Numbered from the stretch's first letter, positions 7,563 to 17,802 are shown. The stretch is 52,374 nt of DNA from an uncultured Porphyromonadaceae bacterium (GCA_947175645.1 CAMWNP010000019.1:1-52374); one strand, 5' to 3'. Made by a program: numbers and translations. Notes: generated from the letters alone by a model not told the origin.

Positions 7563-8282
7563 ATGAATGATAAGATGGAGTGTGTGGTTCTGCGAGTGAT
7601 ACCTCACAATGAGCGGAGTGTTATTGTTACGTGCTACAGTGATGTTGCCGGGCGATTGTCGTTTGTTTCGCCCGGTGGAAACGGAAGGGAGGCGCGCAGA
7701 AGGCGTGCGCTGCTGATGCCGTTGAGTGTTGTTGAGTGTGTGGCGTTGTCTTCATCTAAGGAACTTGTGAGGGTTCGTGATGTCAGTCGTCCGTCGGGGT
7801 TCGAGGATTTTTCTCTTAATCCAATGAAGATTGTGGTTGCTCTGTTTGTGGCGGATTTGCTGGAATCGCTGACGAGAAACAGTGATGCGGATCCGTTTTT
7901 CTTCAGGTTCATACGGTCGGCGGTAATGCATCTGGGTAAGGCGGGTGCCACGGCTACGGCAAACTTCCATCTGGCACTGATGGCGGGTGTTATCCGTCAA
8001 GCCGGTATTGAACCGGATCTGAGCAGTTACCGTGAGGGTTATCTGTTTGACATGAGGGAGGGTATTTTCCGAGGCACACCTCCCATGCATGATGATTTTC
8101 TGGAGCGTGATGAGAGTGAGTGGGTGAGGAGATTGTGCAGGATGGATATGTTGAACAGCCGTTTTTTCAGGTTGAACCGCGCGGGTCGTAACCGTGCGAT
8201 GGATCTGATGCTGGAGTATATATCGCTTCACCTGAAGGATGTCAGGCATCTGCGGTCAGTTGATGTGGTGCGCTCGCTGTAG
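7563..8282 (+). CDS. recO: DNA repair protein RecO
   Basis: Loads RecA at ssDNA gaps with RecR and anneals SSB-coated strands. 239 residues: an N-terminal OB fold (about 5-80, MECVVLRVIPHNERSVIVTCYSDVAGRLSFVSPGG) followed by the helical RecO C-terminal domain with FRFIRSAVMHL and YREGYLFDMREGIF. The zinc-finger cysteines of some RecO proteins are absent. The -7 box lies so close that Met5 (7575), which begins the conserved domain directly, is a real alternative start. It is followed by 298 nt without a gene that hold a GGAGG/CCTCC hairpin (about 8304-8320) and the promoter of the topoisomerase gene. Confidence 0.88.
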   Translation: MNDKMECVVLRVIPHNERSVIVTCYSDVAGRLSFVSPGGNGREARRRRALLMPLSVVECVALSSSKELVRVRDVSRPSGFEDFSLNPMKIVVALFVADLLESLTRNSDADPFFFRFIRSAVMHLGKAGATATANFHLALMAGVIRQAGIEPDLSSYREGYLFDMREGIFRGTPPMHDDFLERDESEWVRRLCRMDMLNSRFFRLNRAGRNRAMDLMLEYISLHLKDVRHLRSVDVVRSL

Positions 8283-8524
8283 TTAAAACATGGGATGTAT
8301 GGCGGAGGCCGGAGACCTCCACTCCTTCCTTTTGCCGGCGGCAATTTGCTACTCTATAATGCGGGGAGTTTGTCACGCCAGCATTGGTCGGTGAGCCAGC
8401 GGGTCATGGCGGGGAAAGCGGGGACGGAAATATGGGGTCATGCGCACCCCAAAGATAAATGTGGATGATTAGAACCGAAGAGAAACGGAAAGGTGGGGGC
8501 TTTCTGAGGGATTGGAAAATAAAT

Positions 8525-8555
8525 TTTGAGTTGTTTGCCTTTTTTTGTAACTTTG
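8525..8555 (+). promoter_or_regulatory. Promoter of topoisomerase subunit A gene
   Basis: TTTTG ending at 8528, a 19-nt spacer, then TAACTTTG (8548-8555), 25 nt before the ATG. Confidence 0.75.
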
Positions 8556-8580
8556 TGGGACTTGACACATTAATTTATTT

Positions 8581-11286
8581 ATGACTGAAGATAATACCAC
8601 CGAAAATATTTCTGAAGAACCCCTGGAAAACAAAGGAGAAAACAGTGATGGCTCGTCGTCATCATCCGTGAAGGTTCCTGACCGGGACTCCACTGATCCC
8701 CGCCATCTGCGCGGTATGTTCCGCAACTGGTTTCTGGATTTTGCGTCGTATGTTATCCTGGAGCGTGCGGTACCGCATATCGATGACGGATTGAAGCCGG
8801 TGCAGCGCCGTATTCTCCACGCCATGAAAACACTGGAGGACGGACGATACAACAAGGTTGCCAACATTGTGGGTACGGCCATGCAGTATCATCCCCACGG
8901 CGATGCATCGATCAAGGATGCGCTGGTGCAATTAGGTCAGAAGGATCTGCTGATCGACACTCAGGGGAACTGGGGCAATACGCTAACCGGAGCGGATGCC
9001 GCCGCCGGCCGTTACATAGAGGCCAGGCTCTCGCTCTTTGCTTTGGAGACGCTTTATAACAGCAAGATTACGGAGTGGACGATGTCATACGACGGTCGTA
9101 AGAAAGAGCCGGTGGTTCTGCCTGCCAAGTATCCAATCTTGTTGTTTCAGGGGGGTGAGGGTATAGCCGTTGGTCTGTCGTCAAAGATACTGCCGCATAA
9201 CTTCAATGAGATCTGCGATGCCGCGGTCAGTTATCTGAAGGGTGAGGAATTTCATCTTTATCCTGATTTTCCCACGGGGGGATTCATAGATGTGTCACGA
9301 TACAACGACGGTGAGCGTGGTGGCGCTGTAAAGATCAGGGCCAAGATTGAAAAGATCGACAACAAGACGCTTGCCATAACAGAGATCCCATACGGGCGCA
9401 CCACCGGGGCTGTCATCGCCTCCATAATAAAGGCTTTTGAGAAAGGGAAGATAAAACTCCGCAAGGTTGACGACAACACTGCCAAGGATGCCATGATTCT
9501 GGTGCATCTGCAGCCAAACACCTCGTCAGACAAAACCATAGATGCGCTGTATGCTTTCACTGACTGCGAGATTTCCGTATCGCCTAACTGCTGCGTGATA
9601 TCCGATAACAAACCTCATTTTCTGGGGGTAGGCGACGTGCTCCGTCACAATGTTGACAACACGCGCCGGCTTTTCCGCAAGGAACTGGAGATTCTGCTCG
9701 GCGAGGTGCAGGAGTCGCTCCAGTTTGCATCATTGGAGAAGATATTCATTGAGAACCGCATCTACAAGGACAAGGGATTCGAGCAGAGCGAAAGCATGGA
9801 TGAGGCTGTAGAGCACATCCGCGGACGTCTGCTGCCGTTTCTCCGGAAGGAGCCGTACAAGAGTGCGGTTCACCGGGAGGTTACCGACGATGATATCCTC
9901 AGGCTGATGGAGATAAAGATGAAGCGTATCCTCAAGTTCAATTCCGATGACGCCGACCGTCTGATAGCGGGCTACAACAGCCGCATAGCCGAACTACGTT
10001 CTGATCTTGACAATCTGACCGCCTATACCATAGCATGGTTCGAAGGCCTGAAGGAGAAATATGGCGAAGGCTATCCCCGACGCACCGTAATCCGCGGGTT
10101 CGACAACATAGAGGCGACCAATGTGGCTGAGGCAAACGAGAAACTCTACATCAACCGTCAGGAGGGATTCATAGGCACGTCGCTCAAGAAGGATGAGTTC
10201 ATCTGCAACTGCTCTATGCTTGATGACATTATCATAATCTACAAGGACGGACGCTACAAGATTGTTAAGGTGGCGGAGAAACTGTTCGTGGACAAGGATG
10301 TGATGTATGTTGCGGTGTACAAACGAAATGACGAGCGAACCATCTACAACATCATATATCAGAACGGCAAAGGGGGCGCATACTACATGAAGCGCTGTGC
10401 CATCACCGGAGTGACCCGCAACAAGGAGTATAATCTCACGCAGGGAGAGCCGAAAAGCAAGATTGTGTGGTTTACGGCCAACAGCAACGGCGAGGCTGAA
10501 GTGGTGAAGGTTGCGCTCAAGCCAAAACAGAAACTTAAGAAACTCCAGATTGACGTTGATTTCAGTGAACTGAAACCTAAGGGCAAGACCTCTATAGGTA
10601 AACTGGTGACCCGCAACGATGTTCACCGCATCACGCTCAAGGAAAAGGGGGTTTCGACACTCGGCGGGCTGAAGGTTTGGTTCGATCCGGATGTGTTGCG
10701 CCTGAATACCGAAGGGCGCGGAGATTTCCTCGGTGAGTTCACAGGTGAAGACCAGATTCTGGTGATCACCAACAACGGTGAGTTCTACACCACGGGCTTC
10801 GATGTTACCAATCATTATGACGACAACATCATGAAGATAGAGAAGTTCCGCCCGGGTCATGTGTGGACGGCAATCCTCAACGATGCCGACAATCAGATGT
10901 ATCCCTATCTGAAGCGTTTCACATTCGAGTCGTCGCCCAAATGCCAGCGCTACTTAGGTGACAACGTTAAGTCAGAACTGATAATGCTTACCGATACCCC
11001 CATGCCCCGTTTCCGTATAACATTCGGAGGGGACGATGAGTCACGTGAGCCGCTTGATGTCACGGCCTCAGAATTCATAAGCGTGAAATCCTTCAAGGCC
11101 AAAGGAAAGCGTCTCACCACGTTCACTGTAGACGAGATAGATGAAATAGACCCGGAGCCAGAACCGGCATATGCCGAACCGGCCGAACCGACTGACTTAC
11201 CTGATGAACCGGACGAGTCGGACCGTTCCGATCAGTCAGACGATGAACTGCGTGATGAAATCAACGGTCAGCAACGCATATTCTGA
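8581..11286 (+). CDS. parC: DNA gyrase / topoisomerase IV subunit A
   Basis: Type IIA topoisomerase breakage-reunion subunit, 901 residues, of the form usually named ParC in Bacteroidota. The N-terminal 30 residues are acidic and Ser-rich. The winged-helix and tower domains follow (RAVPHIDDGLKPVQRRILHAM about 61-81; QYHPHGDASIKDALVQLGQ about 101-119). The catalytic tyrosine is Tyr145 in AAAGRYIEARLS. The C-terminal domain (about 520-830) has blades such as IIIIYKDGRYKIVKV and GQKL-type basic strands, but I see no clear GyrA-box, which favours topoisomerase IV. The last 50 residues are very acidic (EPEPAYAEPAEPTDLPDEPDE). No subunit B gene is adjacent. The DUF3316 gene starts 13 nt downstream. 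Confidence 0.9.
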   Translation: MTEDNTTENISEEPLENKGENSDGSSSSSVKVPDRDSTDPRHLRGMFRNWFLDFASYVILERAVPHIDDGLKPVQRRILHAMKTLEDGRYNKVANIVGTAMQYHPHGDASIKDALVQLGQKDLLIDTQGNWGNTLTGADAAAGRYIEARLSLFALETLYNSKITEWTMSYDGRKKEPVVLPAKYPILLFQGGEGIAVGLSSKILPHNFNEICDAAVSYLKGEEFHLYPDFPTGGFIDVSRYNDGERGGAVKIRAKIEKIDNKTLAITEIPYGRTTGAVIASIIKAFEKGKIKLRKVDDNTAKDAMILVHLQPNTSSDKTIDALYAFTDCEISVSPNCCVISDNKPHFLGVGDVLRHNVDNTRRLFRKELEILLGEVQESLQFASLEKIFIENRIYKDKGFEQSESMDEAVEHIRGRLLPFLRKEPYKSAVHREVTDDDILRLMEIKMKRILKFNSDDADRLIAGYNSRIAELRSDLDNLTAYTIAWFEGLKEKYGEGYPRRTVIRGFDNIEATNVAEANEKLYINRQEGFIGTSLKKDEFICNCSMLDDIIIIYKDGRYKIVKVAEKLFVDKDVMYVAVYKRNDERTIYNIIYQNGKGGAYYMKRCAITGVTRNKEYNLTQGEPKSKIVWFTANSNGEAEVVKVALKPKQKLKKLQIDVDFSELKPKGKTSIGKLVTRNDVHRITLKEKGVSTLGGLKVWFDPDVLRLNTEGRGDFLGEFTGEDQILVITNNGEFYTTGFDVTNHYDDNIMKIEKFRPGHVWTAILNDADNQMYPYLKRFTFESSPKCQRYLGDNVKSELIMLTDTPMPRFRITFGGDDESREPLDVTASEFISVKSFKAKGKRLTTFTVDEIDEIDPEPEPAYAEPAEPTDLPDEPDESDRSDQSDDELRDEINGQQRIF

Positions 11287-11299
11287 ATTAATTGATATT

Positions 11300-12139
11300 A
11301 TGAGAGCCGTTCCACATATTCTGGTGTCAATTCTCCTGCTTGTGACCGTTGGTGTGCAGGCACAGGAGGTAGTTCGTCCGGTTACCTCCACCTATACGAT
11401 GGAGGTTGGAAGAGCGCATCTGCATGACACTTACCTTACCCCCCTTGGCTATGACGGGCTGACCACAGCCATCACTTACCGGCGAGCGCAGGCCATGAAG
11501 TTCAATCCGGAGCGATGGGTGATGCAACTTAATCTGTCAGCAGGGATAGACTATACCGAGAATCCGGCAAGGAATGCCACCATGTGGGGAGCCGGAATAA
11601 AGGCAGGGTGGGATATGGTCTACCGTTGGGAACTCCCTTATGGCCTTACGGTTGGCGCAGGACCGGGAACCGGGCTGAACGTGGGAGCGCTATATCTGAC
11701 CCGCAACCAGAACAATCCGGTATCGGCCAAGGTTTCATGGACATTGGACGCCACCGGTTATCTGAGTTGGCGGACGAGGGTGCTGGATATTCCTGTGAAT
11801 ATCAGATACCAGCCTTCTGTTCTGCTGACAGGCGTTTTTTTCTCGCAGGAATATGATGAACTCTATTATGAAATTTATCTGGGAAACCACCGTAACCTGG
11901 TGCATCCCGCCTGGTGGGGGAACTACTTCACGATGGACAACCTGGTGAGCGCAGACCTCCGGTTCGGCGGCACATGGCTTACGGTGGGGTATCACAATAC
12001 GATTGTTTCAACAAAGGTATCAGAAATCACCACCCGTATTACAACCCATGCTTTCGTCATAGGGATAAGCGGGGAGTGGCTTTCGCTGGGACGCGGTGCG
12101 CTCCCATCAGCAACCTCAAAAATCATCTCGGCCTACTGA
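11300..12139 (+). CDS. DUF3316 family secreted protein
   Basis: Predicted envelope protein of 279 residues. I chose the ATG at 11300 because a signal peptide follows at once (MRAVPHILVSILLLVTVGVQAQ, cleavage after AQA). An in-frame upstream ATG lies inside the topoisomerase gene. The mature part starts with TYTMEVGRAHLHDTYLTPLGYDGLTTAITYRRAQAMKF, the DUF3316 signature. The rest is aromatic-rich with alternating strands, consistent with an outer-membrane beta-barrel (inference). It is 13 nt after parC and 1 nt before the S41 lipoprotein gene, so it appears to belong to the uptake cluster that follows. Confidence 0.78.
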   Translation: MRAVPHILVSILLLVTVGVQAQEVVRPVTSTYTMEVGRAHLHDTYLTPLGYDGLTTAITYRRAQAMKFNPERWVMQLNLSAGIDYTENPARNATMWGAGIKAGWDMVYRWELPYGLTVGAGPGTGLNVGALYLTRNQNNPVSAKVSWTLDATGYLSWRTRVLDIPVNIRYQPSVLLTGVFFSQEYDELYYEIYLGNHRNLVHPAWWGNYFTMDNLVSADLRFGGTWLTVGYHNTIVSTKVSEITTRITTHAFVIGISGEWLSLGRGALPSATSKIISAY

Positions 12140-12140
12140 C

Positions 12141-13157
12141 ATGAAGAAAGCGATTATAACCATCCTGATTACCGTAGCGGGAGCCTTCCTGCCGGCGTGT
12201 CACCAGATTGAGGAATTCGACAATGATCCCCGAGGGAACTTCAGGGCTCTATGGACAATCCTGGATCAGCATTATTGTTTTTTCAAACAAAAGAATATTG
12301 ACTGGGATGCGGTAGGAGAGAAATATTACAACCGGGTGTATGACGATATGAATTCACGCGAACTGTTCGAGGTTTGCAGCGATATGCTTGATGAACTGCA
12401 GGACGGTCACACGAATCTCTCCTCATCGTTCAATGTTTCATATTACCGGAAATGGTGGAGCGACTATCCGCAGAATTTCAATCTACGCATCATTCAGGAG
12501 AACTATTTCAATTTCAACTTCATGGTGTCCTCCGGACTTACCTACGGTATACTGACCGAGAACATAGGATATATACGCTATGGGTCCTTTTCACAGCCGG
12601 TAGGTGACGGTAACCTTGATTCGGTTCTCAGTTATCTGGCCTCCTGCAACGGACTGATTATAGATATCCGTGACAACGGGGGAGGAGATATGACCAACGT
12701 TGAGAAAATCGTCGCGCGTTTCATAACGCACCGGACGCTGATGGGTTATATCCTGCACAAAACCGGTCCCGGACACGATGATTTCTCCGAACCATACGAA
12801 TATTATCTCGATCCTGCAGAGCAGGGGCGTGTTATGTGGGGAAAGCCGGTGGTGGTCCTGACCAACCGCTCCACATTCAGTGCGGCAAATAATTTTGTGT
12901 CCATAATGCAATATCTGCCGCAGGTGAAAATTGCAGGCGCACGCACCGGAGGAGGTTCAGGTATGCCATTCAACTCCGAACTTCCCAACGGATGGGGTAT
13001 ACGTTTTTCCGGATCTCCCGTGCTTGATGCAAAAGGGAAATCCACCGAAACTGGGATAGATCCGAGTCCGGGGTGTGAGGTGGCAATGGATCCGCAGGAT
13101 GAGGCACGCGGCATAGATACTATTCTTGAATTTGCAATTAAGGAACTTCAGAAATGA
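12141..13157 (+). CDS. S41 family peptidase, lipoprotein
   Basis: Serine protease of the tail-specific (C-terminal processing) family, 338 residues, anchored as a lipoprotein (lipobox LPAC, Cys20). After a helical N-terminal domain (ALWTILDQHYCFFKQKNIDW) comes the S41 core: GYIRYGSF about 143-150, LIIDIRDNGGGDM about 172-184, and the nucleophile Ser247 in TNRSTFSAAN, followed by GARTGGGSGMP. I see no PDZ domain between the helical part and the core. The start was chosen at 12141 for the signal peptide; a longer in-frame form would overlap DUF3316. Its stop overlaps the start of the substrate-binding protein gene (ATGA). A peptidase inside an uptake operon suggests processing of a surface partner, but this is inference. 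Confidence 0.85.
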   Translation: MKKAIITILITVAGAFLPACHQIEEFDNDPRGNFRALWTILDQHYCFFKQKNIDWDAVGEKYYNRVYDDMNSRELFEVCSDMLDELQDGHTNLSSSFNVSYYRKWWSDYPQNFNLRIIQENYFNFNFMVSSGLTYGILTENIGYIRYGSFSQPVGDGNLDSVLSYLASCNGLIIDIRDNGGGDMTNVEKIVARFITHRTLMGYILHKTGPGHDDFSEPYEYYLDPAEQGRVMWGKPVVVLTNRSTFSAANNFVSIMQYLPQVKIAGARTGGGSGMPFNSELPNGWGIRFSGSPVLDAKGKSTETGIDPSPGCEVAMDPQDEARGIDTILEFAIKELQK

Positions 13158-14275
13158 ACAGATTCGGCATTATTTTTCTTACGGCTCTGCTCCTGCTGAC
13201 AGGAGCGTGTTCGGGAAACCGCAATTCCTCCGGGGATTCAGGCGTTGAGGTTTGTGACACACTGACCTCTGAGGCATCGTTATTATGTATGACAGAGCGC
13301 CCTGACGGCGTTGTCGTTGCCGAAATAAAAGATCCGTGGAATCCTGGTCGGCTTCTGCAACGTCTGGTATTGGTCAATGATGACAATGCCGGAGCATCGC
13401 TGCCCGAAGGTACGGTGATAAAATGTCCGGTTAACCGCTCACTTGTAAGTTCCGTGATGTTCGCCCATGCCATTGACGAACTTGGAGCCACTCAATCCAT
13501 AGCGGCGGTTACAGACGGGCAATATTACAAGACACCTGCCGTGCGCAAGGCTATTGATGACGGAAATATTGTCAACGTAGGCTCATCCATGCAGCCCAAT
13601 GCCGAACTTATCGCCGCCTGTCGTCCTGACGTTATTCTGTCAAACCCTTATCAGAACGCCGGACATGGAGTTATTGAAACAATGGGAGTTCCCATTGTGG
13701 AGATGGCTGACTACATGGAACCCACACCTTTAGGACGTGCGGAATGGATAAAACTGCTCGGTGTGCTTTACGGGAATCCCGAAAAAGCGAATAACATTTA
13801 TGATACCGTAAAGGAAAATTACGCACTATGGAAAAACCGTTCAGGCGAGAAATCTCCTATGGTGCTTACTGAGATGAGTCAGGACGGAGTGTGGTTTGTC
13901 CCCGGAGGTGAATCGTATATGGCGCACATCATCGCAGATGCCGGAGCCTCATACCCATGGAGTGACAATAACGAAGGAGGCTCACTGCAACTTGATTTCC
14001 CCACGGTTTATAATTCCGCTCACGATGCTGACTACTGGTTTATCAAAACCGATAATCCCCGTTTTTCATACAACGATCTGAAAGAGGCATATCCCCTCAA
14101 CGAAAAGTTCCGTCCGTTTCAGCAGAAAAAAGTCTATTTCCTTGACACCGCCGGAAGTATGTTTTTCGAGGAGATGGCATTTCATCCGGACCGATTGCTC
14201 CGCGATTTTATCATAATCATTCACCCTGACAGCGCACGAGGTGAAGAAACACTCTATTATCATCCTGCGTTATGA
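13154..14275 (+). CDS. ABC transporter substrate-binding lipoprotein (FecB/BtuF type)
   Basis: Periplasmic binding lipoprotein for a metal chelate (iron-siderophore, haem or cobalamin class), 373 residues. Signal peptide with lipobox LTGAC, Cys19. The TroA-like fold shows in VNRSLVSSVMFAHAIDELGATQSIAAVTDG in the first lobe, PDVILSNPYQN in the middle, and MVLTEMSQDGVWFVPGGESYMAHIIADAG in the second lobe. The ligand cannot be assigned. Coupled by ATGA overlaps to the S41 gene upstream and the permease gene downstream, so the operon encodes a complete importer. Confidence 0.9.
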   Translation: MNRFGIIFLTALLLLTGACSGNRNSSGDSGVEVCDTLTSEASLLCMTERPDGVVVAEIKDPWNPGRLLQRLVLVNDDNAGASLPEGTVIKCPVNRSLVSSVMFAHAIDELGATQSIAAVTDGQYYKTPAVRKAIDDGNIVNVGSSMQPNAELIAACRPDVILSNPYQNAGHGVIETMGVPIVEMADYMEPTPLGRAEWIKLLGVLYGNPEKANNIYDTVKENYALWKNRSGEKSPMVLTEMSQDGVWFVPGGESYMAHIIADAGASYPWSDNNEGGSLQLDFPTVYNSAHDADYWFIKTDNPRFSYNDLKEAYPLNEKFRPFQQKKVYFLDTAGSMFFEEMAFHPDRLLRDFIIIIHPDSARGEETLYYHPAL

Positions 14276-15285
14276 GGAGAAGGTTGCTTATCCTGATTCT
14301 TATCATACCCATACTTTTCTTCTGCTGCATGCTGTGGGGGAGTGTGGATATACCTGCCGGCGACGTGATGAGGGTTCTGACAGGACAGCCGCTTGAGAAT
14401 CATGTATGGGAAGTGATACTGATTGAGTCGCGCCTCCCTATGGCTCTCTGTGCCATGCTTGCCGGAGCCGCACTCTCAGTGGCCGGACTACTGTTGCAGA
14501 CAACATTCAACAACCCCCTTGCCGGACCCTCGATATTAGGTATATCCTCCGGAGCCTCGCTCGGAGTGGCCGTGGTGATGCTCTTGTTGGGAGGAAGTGT
14601 GGGAGTCCATGGCTTCGGATATTATGCTGCGGTTGTGGGGGGCGCCATGACGGGCGCCATGACCATACTGGTTATCCTTCTTGTGTTTTCAGGAATCGTA
14701 CGGTCTACTGCAATGCTGCTGATTGTAGGCATACTTGTGGGCTATCTGACGTCATCGGCAATATCATTGCTGAATTTCTTCGCAACACAGGAGGGTGTTC
14801 ACTCCTTTGTCATCTGGGGTATGGGGAGTTTTTCAGGCATAACATGGAGCCGTTTAGGAGTGTTCGCCATGATAGGGGTCAGTGCGCTCCTCCTTTCGCT
14901 TCTGCTTATAAAACCGCTCAACGCCCTTCTTTTAGGGAGCCGCTATGCTGAGAGCATGGGTATTGACATACGCCGCACACGCAACGCATTGATGATACTT
15001 TCCGGACTGCTCACTGCCGTTACCACCGCTTTCTGCGGTCCGATAGGATTTCTCGGATTGGTTGTACCCCATATAGCCCGTATGTTCATGCGCACCTCCA
15101 ACCATGCCGTGCTTCTCCCCACCACCGCCCTCACAGGAAGTGCGGTCGGGCTGCTCTGCACGTTGCTGAGCGTGCTTCCGTCGCGCACCGAGGTCATTCC
15201 GCTCAATGCCATCACTCCTGTGATAGGGATTCCCGTGATAATATATATTATTGTGGCACGTAAACGACTTCATTATTTCAACTGA
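14272..15285 (+). CDS. FecCD-family ABC transporter permease
   Basis: Membrane subunit of the metal-chelate importer, 337 residues with about 9-10 hydrophobic segments. Family blocks are present: ESRLPMALCAMLAGAALSVAGLLLQTTFNNPLAGPSILGISSGASLG (about 45-90) and, near the C-terminus, the ATPase-coupling GPIGFLGLVVPHIARM about 252-267. It functions as a homodimer in this family. Start overlaps the binding-protein stop (ATGA), and its stop shares a base with the ATPase start. Confidence 0.93.
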   Translation: MRRRLLILILIIPILFFCCMLWGSVDIPAGDVMRVLTGQPLENHVWEVILIESRLPMALCAMLAGAALSVAGLLLQTTFNNPLAGPSILGISSGASLGVAVVMLLLGGSVGVHGFGYYAAVVGGAMTGAMTILVILLVFSGIVRSTAMLLIVGILVGYLTSSAISLLNFFATQEGVHSFVIWGMGSFSGITWSRLGVFAMIGVSALLLSLLLIKPLNALLLGSRYAESMGIDIRRTRNALMILSGLLTAVTTAFCGPIGFLGLVVPHIARMFMRTSNHAVLLPTTALTGSAVGLLCTLLSVLPSRTEVIPLNAITPVIGIPVIIYIIVARKRLHYFN

Positions 15286-16046
15286 TGGAACCGCTGACAC
15301 TACATGAGCTTCAATGCGGATATCCCGGAGCGGTTATTCTTGACGGAATAAGCGGTACGCTCCACGGAGGTGTTCTTACCGCACTCCTGGGAGCGAACGG
15401 TATAGGTAAGTCGACATTGTTGCGAACCATCTGCGGAGTCCAGCCTTCATTGGGCGGAGAAGTGATCGTAGAAGGTAAGCCGCTTAAAGATATGAGCCGA
15501 AAAGAACTGGCTCAGACAATAAGTATAGTCAACACGGACCAGACCGGAGCCGGCGGACTGACAGTAGAGGAACTCGTGGCCTTGGGGCGTCATCCTTTCA
15601 CCGGTTTTTTCGGCAGATTATCCGGAGAGGATCACAAGATAGTCAGGAATGCACTTGAGGCGGTGGGTATGGCTCACCGGAGCAAAGATTATGTAGCCAC
15701 CCTCAGTGACGGCATGCGCCAGAAGGTAATGATAGCGCGTGCTCTGGCACAGACCACCCCCATCATAGTGCTTGATGAGCCTACCGCTTTCCTTGATGCG
15801 GCGAGCAGGATAGAGACCATAAGACTTTTGCAGAAACTGGCCACGGAGCAGGGTAAGGCGGTGCTGATCTCCACTCATGACATAGGTCAGGTCCTTCCGC
15901 TGGCTTCGCATCTGTGGCTTCTGACCCATGACCGGCATTTCATCACCGGTGAAACCGGTTCGCTGACATCGGATTCATGCGTCATGGACTCACTGTTCAG
16001 CAACAGGAATGTAAGGTTTGACCCGTTGCGGCAGGAATTTTTCTGA
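15285..16046 (+). CDS. ABC transporter ATP-binding protein (FecE/BtuD type)
   Basis: ATPase of the metal-chelate importer, 253 residues. Walker A GANGIGKST (36-44), Q-loop region near IVNTDQTGAGG, signature LSDGM (140-144), Walker B IIVLDEP (160-166) and switch His in STHDIGQ (about 198). The signature has D in place of the usual G in LSGG, which is tolerated in this branch. Last gene of the cluster; no clear terminator follows, only A/T-rich sequence and the next promoter. Confidence 0.93.
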   Translation: MEPLTLHELQCGYPGAVILDGISGTLHGGVLTALLGANGIGKSTLLRTICGVQPSLGGEVIVEGKPLKDMSRKELAQTISIVNTDQTGAGGLTVEELVALGRHPFTGFFGRLSGEDHKIVRNALEAVGMAHRSKDYVATLSDGMRQKVMIARALAQTTPIIVLDEPTAFLDAASRIETIRLLQKLATEQGKAVLISTHDIGQVLPLASHLWLLTHDRHFITGETGSLTSDSCVMDSLFSNRNVRFDPLRQEFF

Positions 16047-16076
16047 AAAAAATAACAACAATTACTCACTATTTAG

Positions 16077-16084
16077 TAAATTTG
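16077..16084 (+). promoter_or_regulatory. -7 box of fumarase gene
   Basis: TAAATTTG matches TAnnTTTG, 43 nt before the ATG. The -33 part is not convincing. Confidence 0.5.
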
Positions 16085-16127
16085 CAATCAATAAACTGAC
16101 AAACACATTATAAACATAAATATCATT

Positions 16128-17777
16128 ATGGCGACAAAACCGTTCAAATACCAGGAAATGTTCCCTATGGGAATGGACACCACTGAGTATTATCTTCTCA
16201 CCTCAGACTATGTTAAGGTAGAAAAATTCGGCGACAAGGAGATGCTTGTCGTAGACCCCGAGGCACTGACAGTACTGGCTCAGCAGGCCACACATGACAA
16301 CGCATTCATGCTTCGCCGGGAGCATAATGAAATGGTTGCCAAAATCCTGCATGATCCTGAAGCAAGCCAGAACGATAAATTCGTTGCCCTGACCATGCTC
16401 CGCAACGCTGAAATAGCATCCAAAGGTCAGTTACCGTTCTGTCAGGATACGGGTACGGCCATCATCATGGGTAAGAAAGGCCAGTATGTCATGACCGGCG
16501 GAAAGGATGAGGAATATCTTTCACACGGCGTTTACAACACTTACACCGAATGTAACCTCCGCTATTCACAGAATGCCCCCCTGAACATGTATGACGAGGT
16601 GAACACCGGCTGCAATCTTCCCGCACAGATCGACCTCTATGCCGTGGACGGCGATGAATATAAATTCGTTTTTGTTGCCAAAGGTGGTGGCTCCGCCAAC
16701 AAAACATATCTCTATCAGGAAACCAAGGCTATAATCAACCCCAAAACCCTTGTACCGTTCCTGGTTGAAAAAATGAAAACTCTGGGAACAGCCGCCTGTC
16801 CTCCCTACCACATCGCATTCGTTATCGGGGGTACTTCAGCCGAGATGAATCTTGCCACAGTCAAGAAGGCTTCAATCAAATATTATGATTCTCTTCCCAC
16901 CGAAGGTAATGAACTCGGTCACGCATTCCGCGATGTAGAACTTGAGAAAGAACTCCTCGAAGCATCACGCAAGATTGGCTTGGGCGCACAGTTCGGCGGT
17001 AAATATTTCGCGCACGACATCCGCGTTATCCGTCTGCCGCGCCACGGGGCATCCTGCCCCATCGGTATGGGTGTAAGTTGTTCAGCCGACCGCAACGTCA
17101 AGGCAAAAATCAACCGTCAGGGTCTCTGGATTGAGAAACTCGATGCCAACCCCGGTGAACTCATCCCCGAAGAAATGCGTAACGCAGGTGAGGGTGAAGT
17201 AGTCAAGATTGACCTTAACCGCCCCATGGAAGAAGTTCTTGCCGAATTGACCAAATATCCCGTTTCAACCCGTCTGTCACTGAACGGTACTATCATCGTG
17301 GGTCGTGACATTGCACACGCAAAAATCAAGGAACGTCTTGACAAAGGTGAACCAATGCCCGAATATCTCAAGAACCACCCCATCTACTATGCCGGTCCTG
17401 CAAAAACACCCAAGGGTATGGCATCAGGTTCATTCGGTCCTACAACTGCCGGACGTATGGACCCCTACGTAGACCAGTTCCAGTCTGCCGGAGGCTCCAT
17501 GATCATGATTGCGAAAGGAAACCGCAGCAAGCAGGTAACCGACGCATGTCATAAACATGGCGGTTTCTATCTTGGATCAATCGGTGGCCCCGCAGCAATT
17601 CTGGCAAGCAACTCCATAAAGAAGGTTGAACTTCTCGAATACCCTGAACTGGGAATGGAGGCAATCTGGAAAATTGAAGTCGAGGATTTCCCTGCATTTA
17701 TTCTGGTAGATGATAAGGGAAATGATTTCTTCACTCAGATAGCACAGCAGTGTGCAGGTTGTCCTGTGGTGAAGTAA
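16128..17777 (+). CDS. Fumarate hydratase class I (iron-sulfur)
   Basis: Interconverts fumarate and malate in the cytoplasm, serving the reductive branch that makes succinate in anaerobic Bacteroidales. At 549 residues it is the full two-domain single-chain form. Candidate [4Fe-4S] ligands lie in LPFCQDTGT (Cys105), in the middle of the N-terminal domain, and in the [13 protein letters not shown] segment. The C-terminal beta domain has [32 protein letters not shown] and ends QCAGCPVVK. Single gene with its own promoter and terminator. The cluster makes it oxygen-sensitive (family knowledge). Confidence 0.95.
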   Translation: MATKPFKYQEMFPMGMDTTEYYLLTSDYVKVEKFGDKEMLVVDPEALTVLAQQATHDNAFMLRREHNEMVAKILHDPEASQNDKFVALTMLRNAEIASKGQLPFCQDTGTAIIMGKKGQYVMTGGKDEEYLSHGVYNTYTECNLRYSQNAPLNMYDEVNTGCNLPAQIDLYAVDGDEYKFVFVAKGGGSANKTYLYQETKAIINPKTLVPFLVEKMKTLGTAACPPYHIAFVIGGTSAEMNLATVKKASIKYYDSLPTEGNELGHAFRDVELEKELLEASRKIGLGAQFGGKYFAHDIRVIRLPRHGASCPIGMGVSCSADRNVKAKINRQGLWIEKLDANPGELIPEEMRNAGEGEVVKIDLNRPMEEVLAELTKYPVSTRLSLNGTIIVGRDIAHAKIKERLDKGEPMPEYLKNHPIYYAGPAKTPKGMASGSFGPTTAGRMDPYVDQFQSAGGSMIMIAKGNRSKQVTDACHKHGGFYLGSIGGPAAILASNSIKKVELLEYPELGMEAIWKIEVEDFPAFILVDDKGNDFFTQIAQQCAGCPVVK

Positions 17778-17802
17778 ATTTTCTTTGCAAAATTTATTGG
17801 TT

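Noticed and set aside
9994-10860. Long minus-strand open frame opposite the topoisomerase gene
   Set aside because: It lies wholly within a well-matched gene, has no promoter or family match, and its composition mirrors the coding strand.
12096-12140. Longer N-terminus of the S41 peptidase
   Set aside because: It overlaps the DUF3316 gene and would bury the lipoprotein signal peptide.
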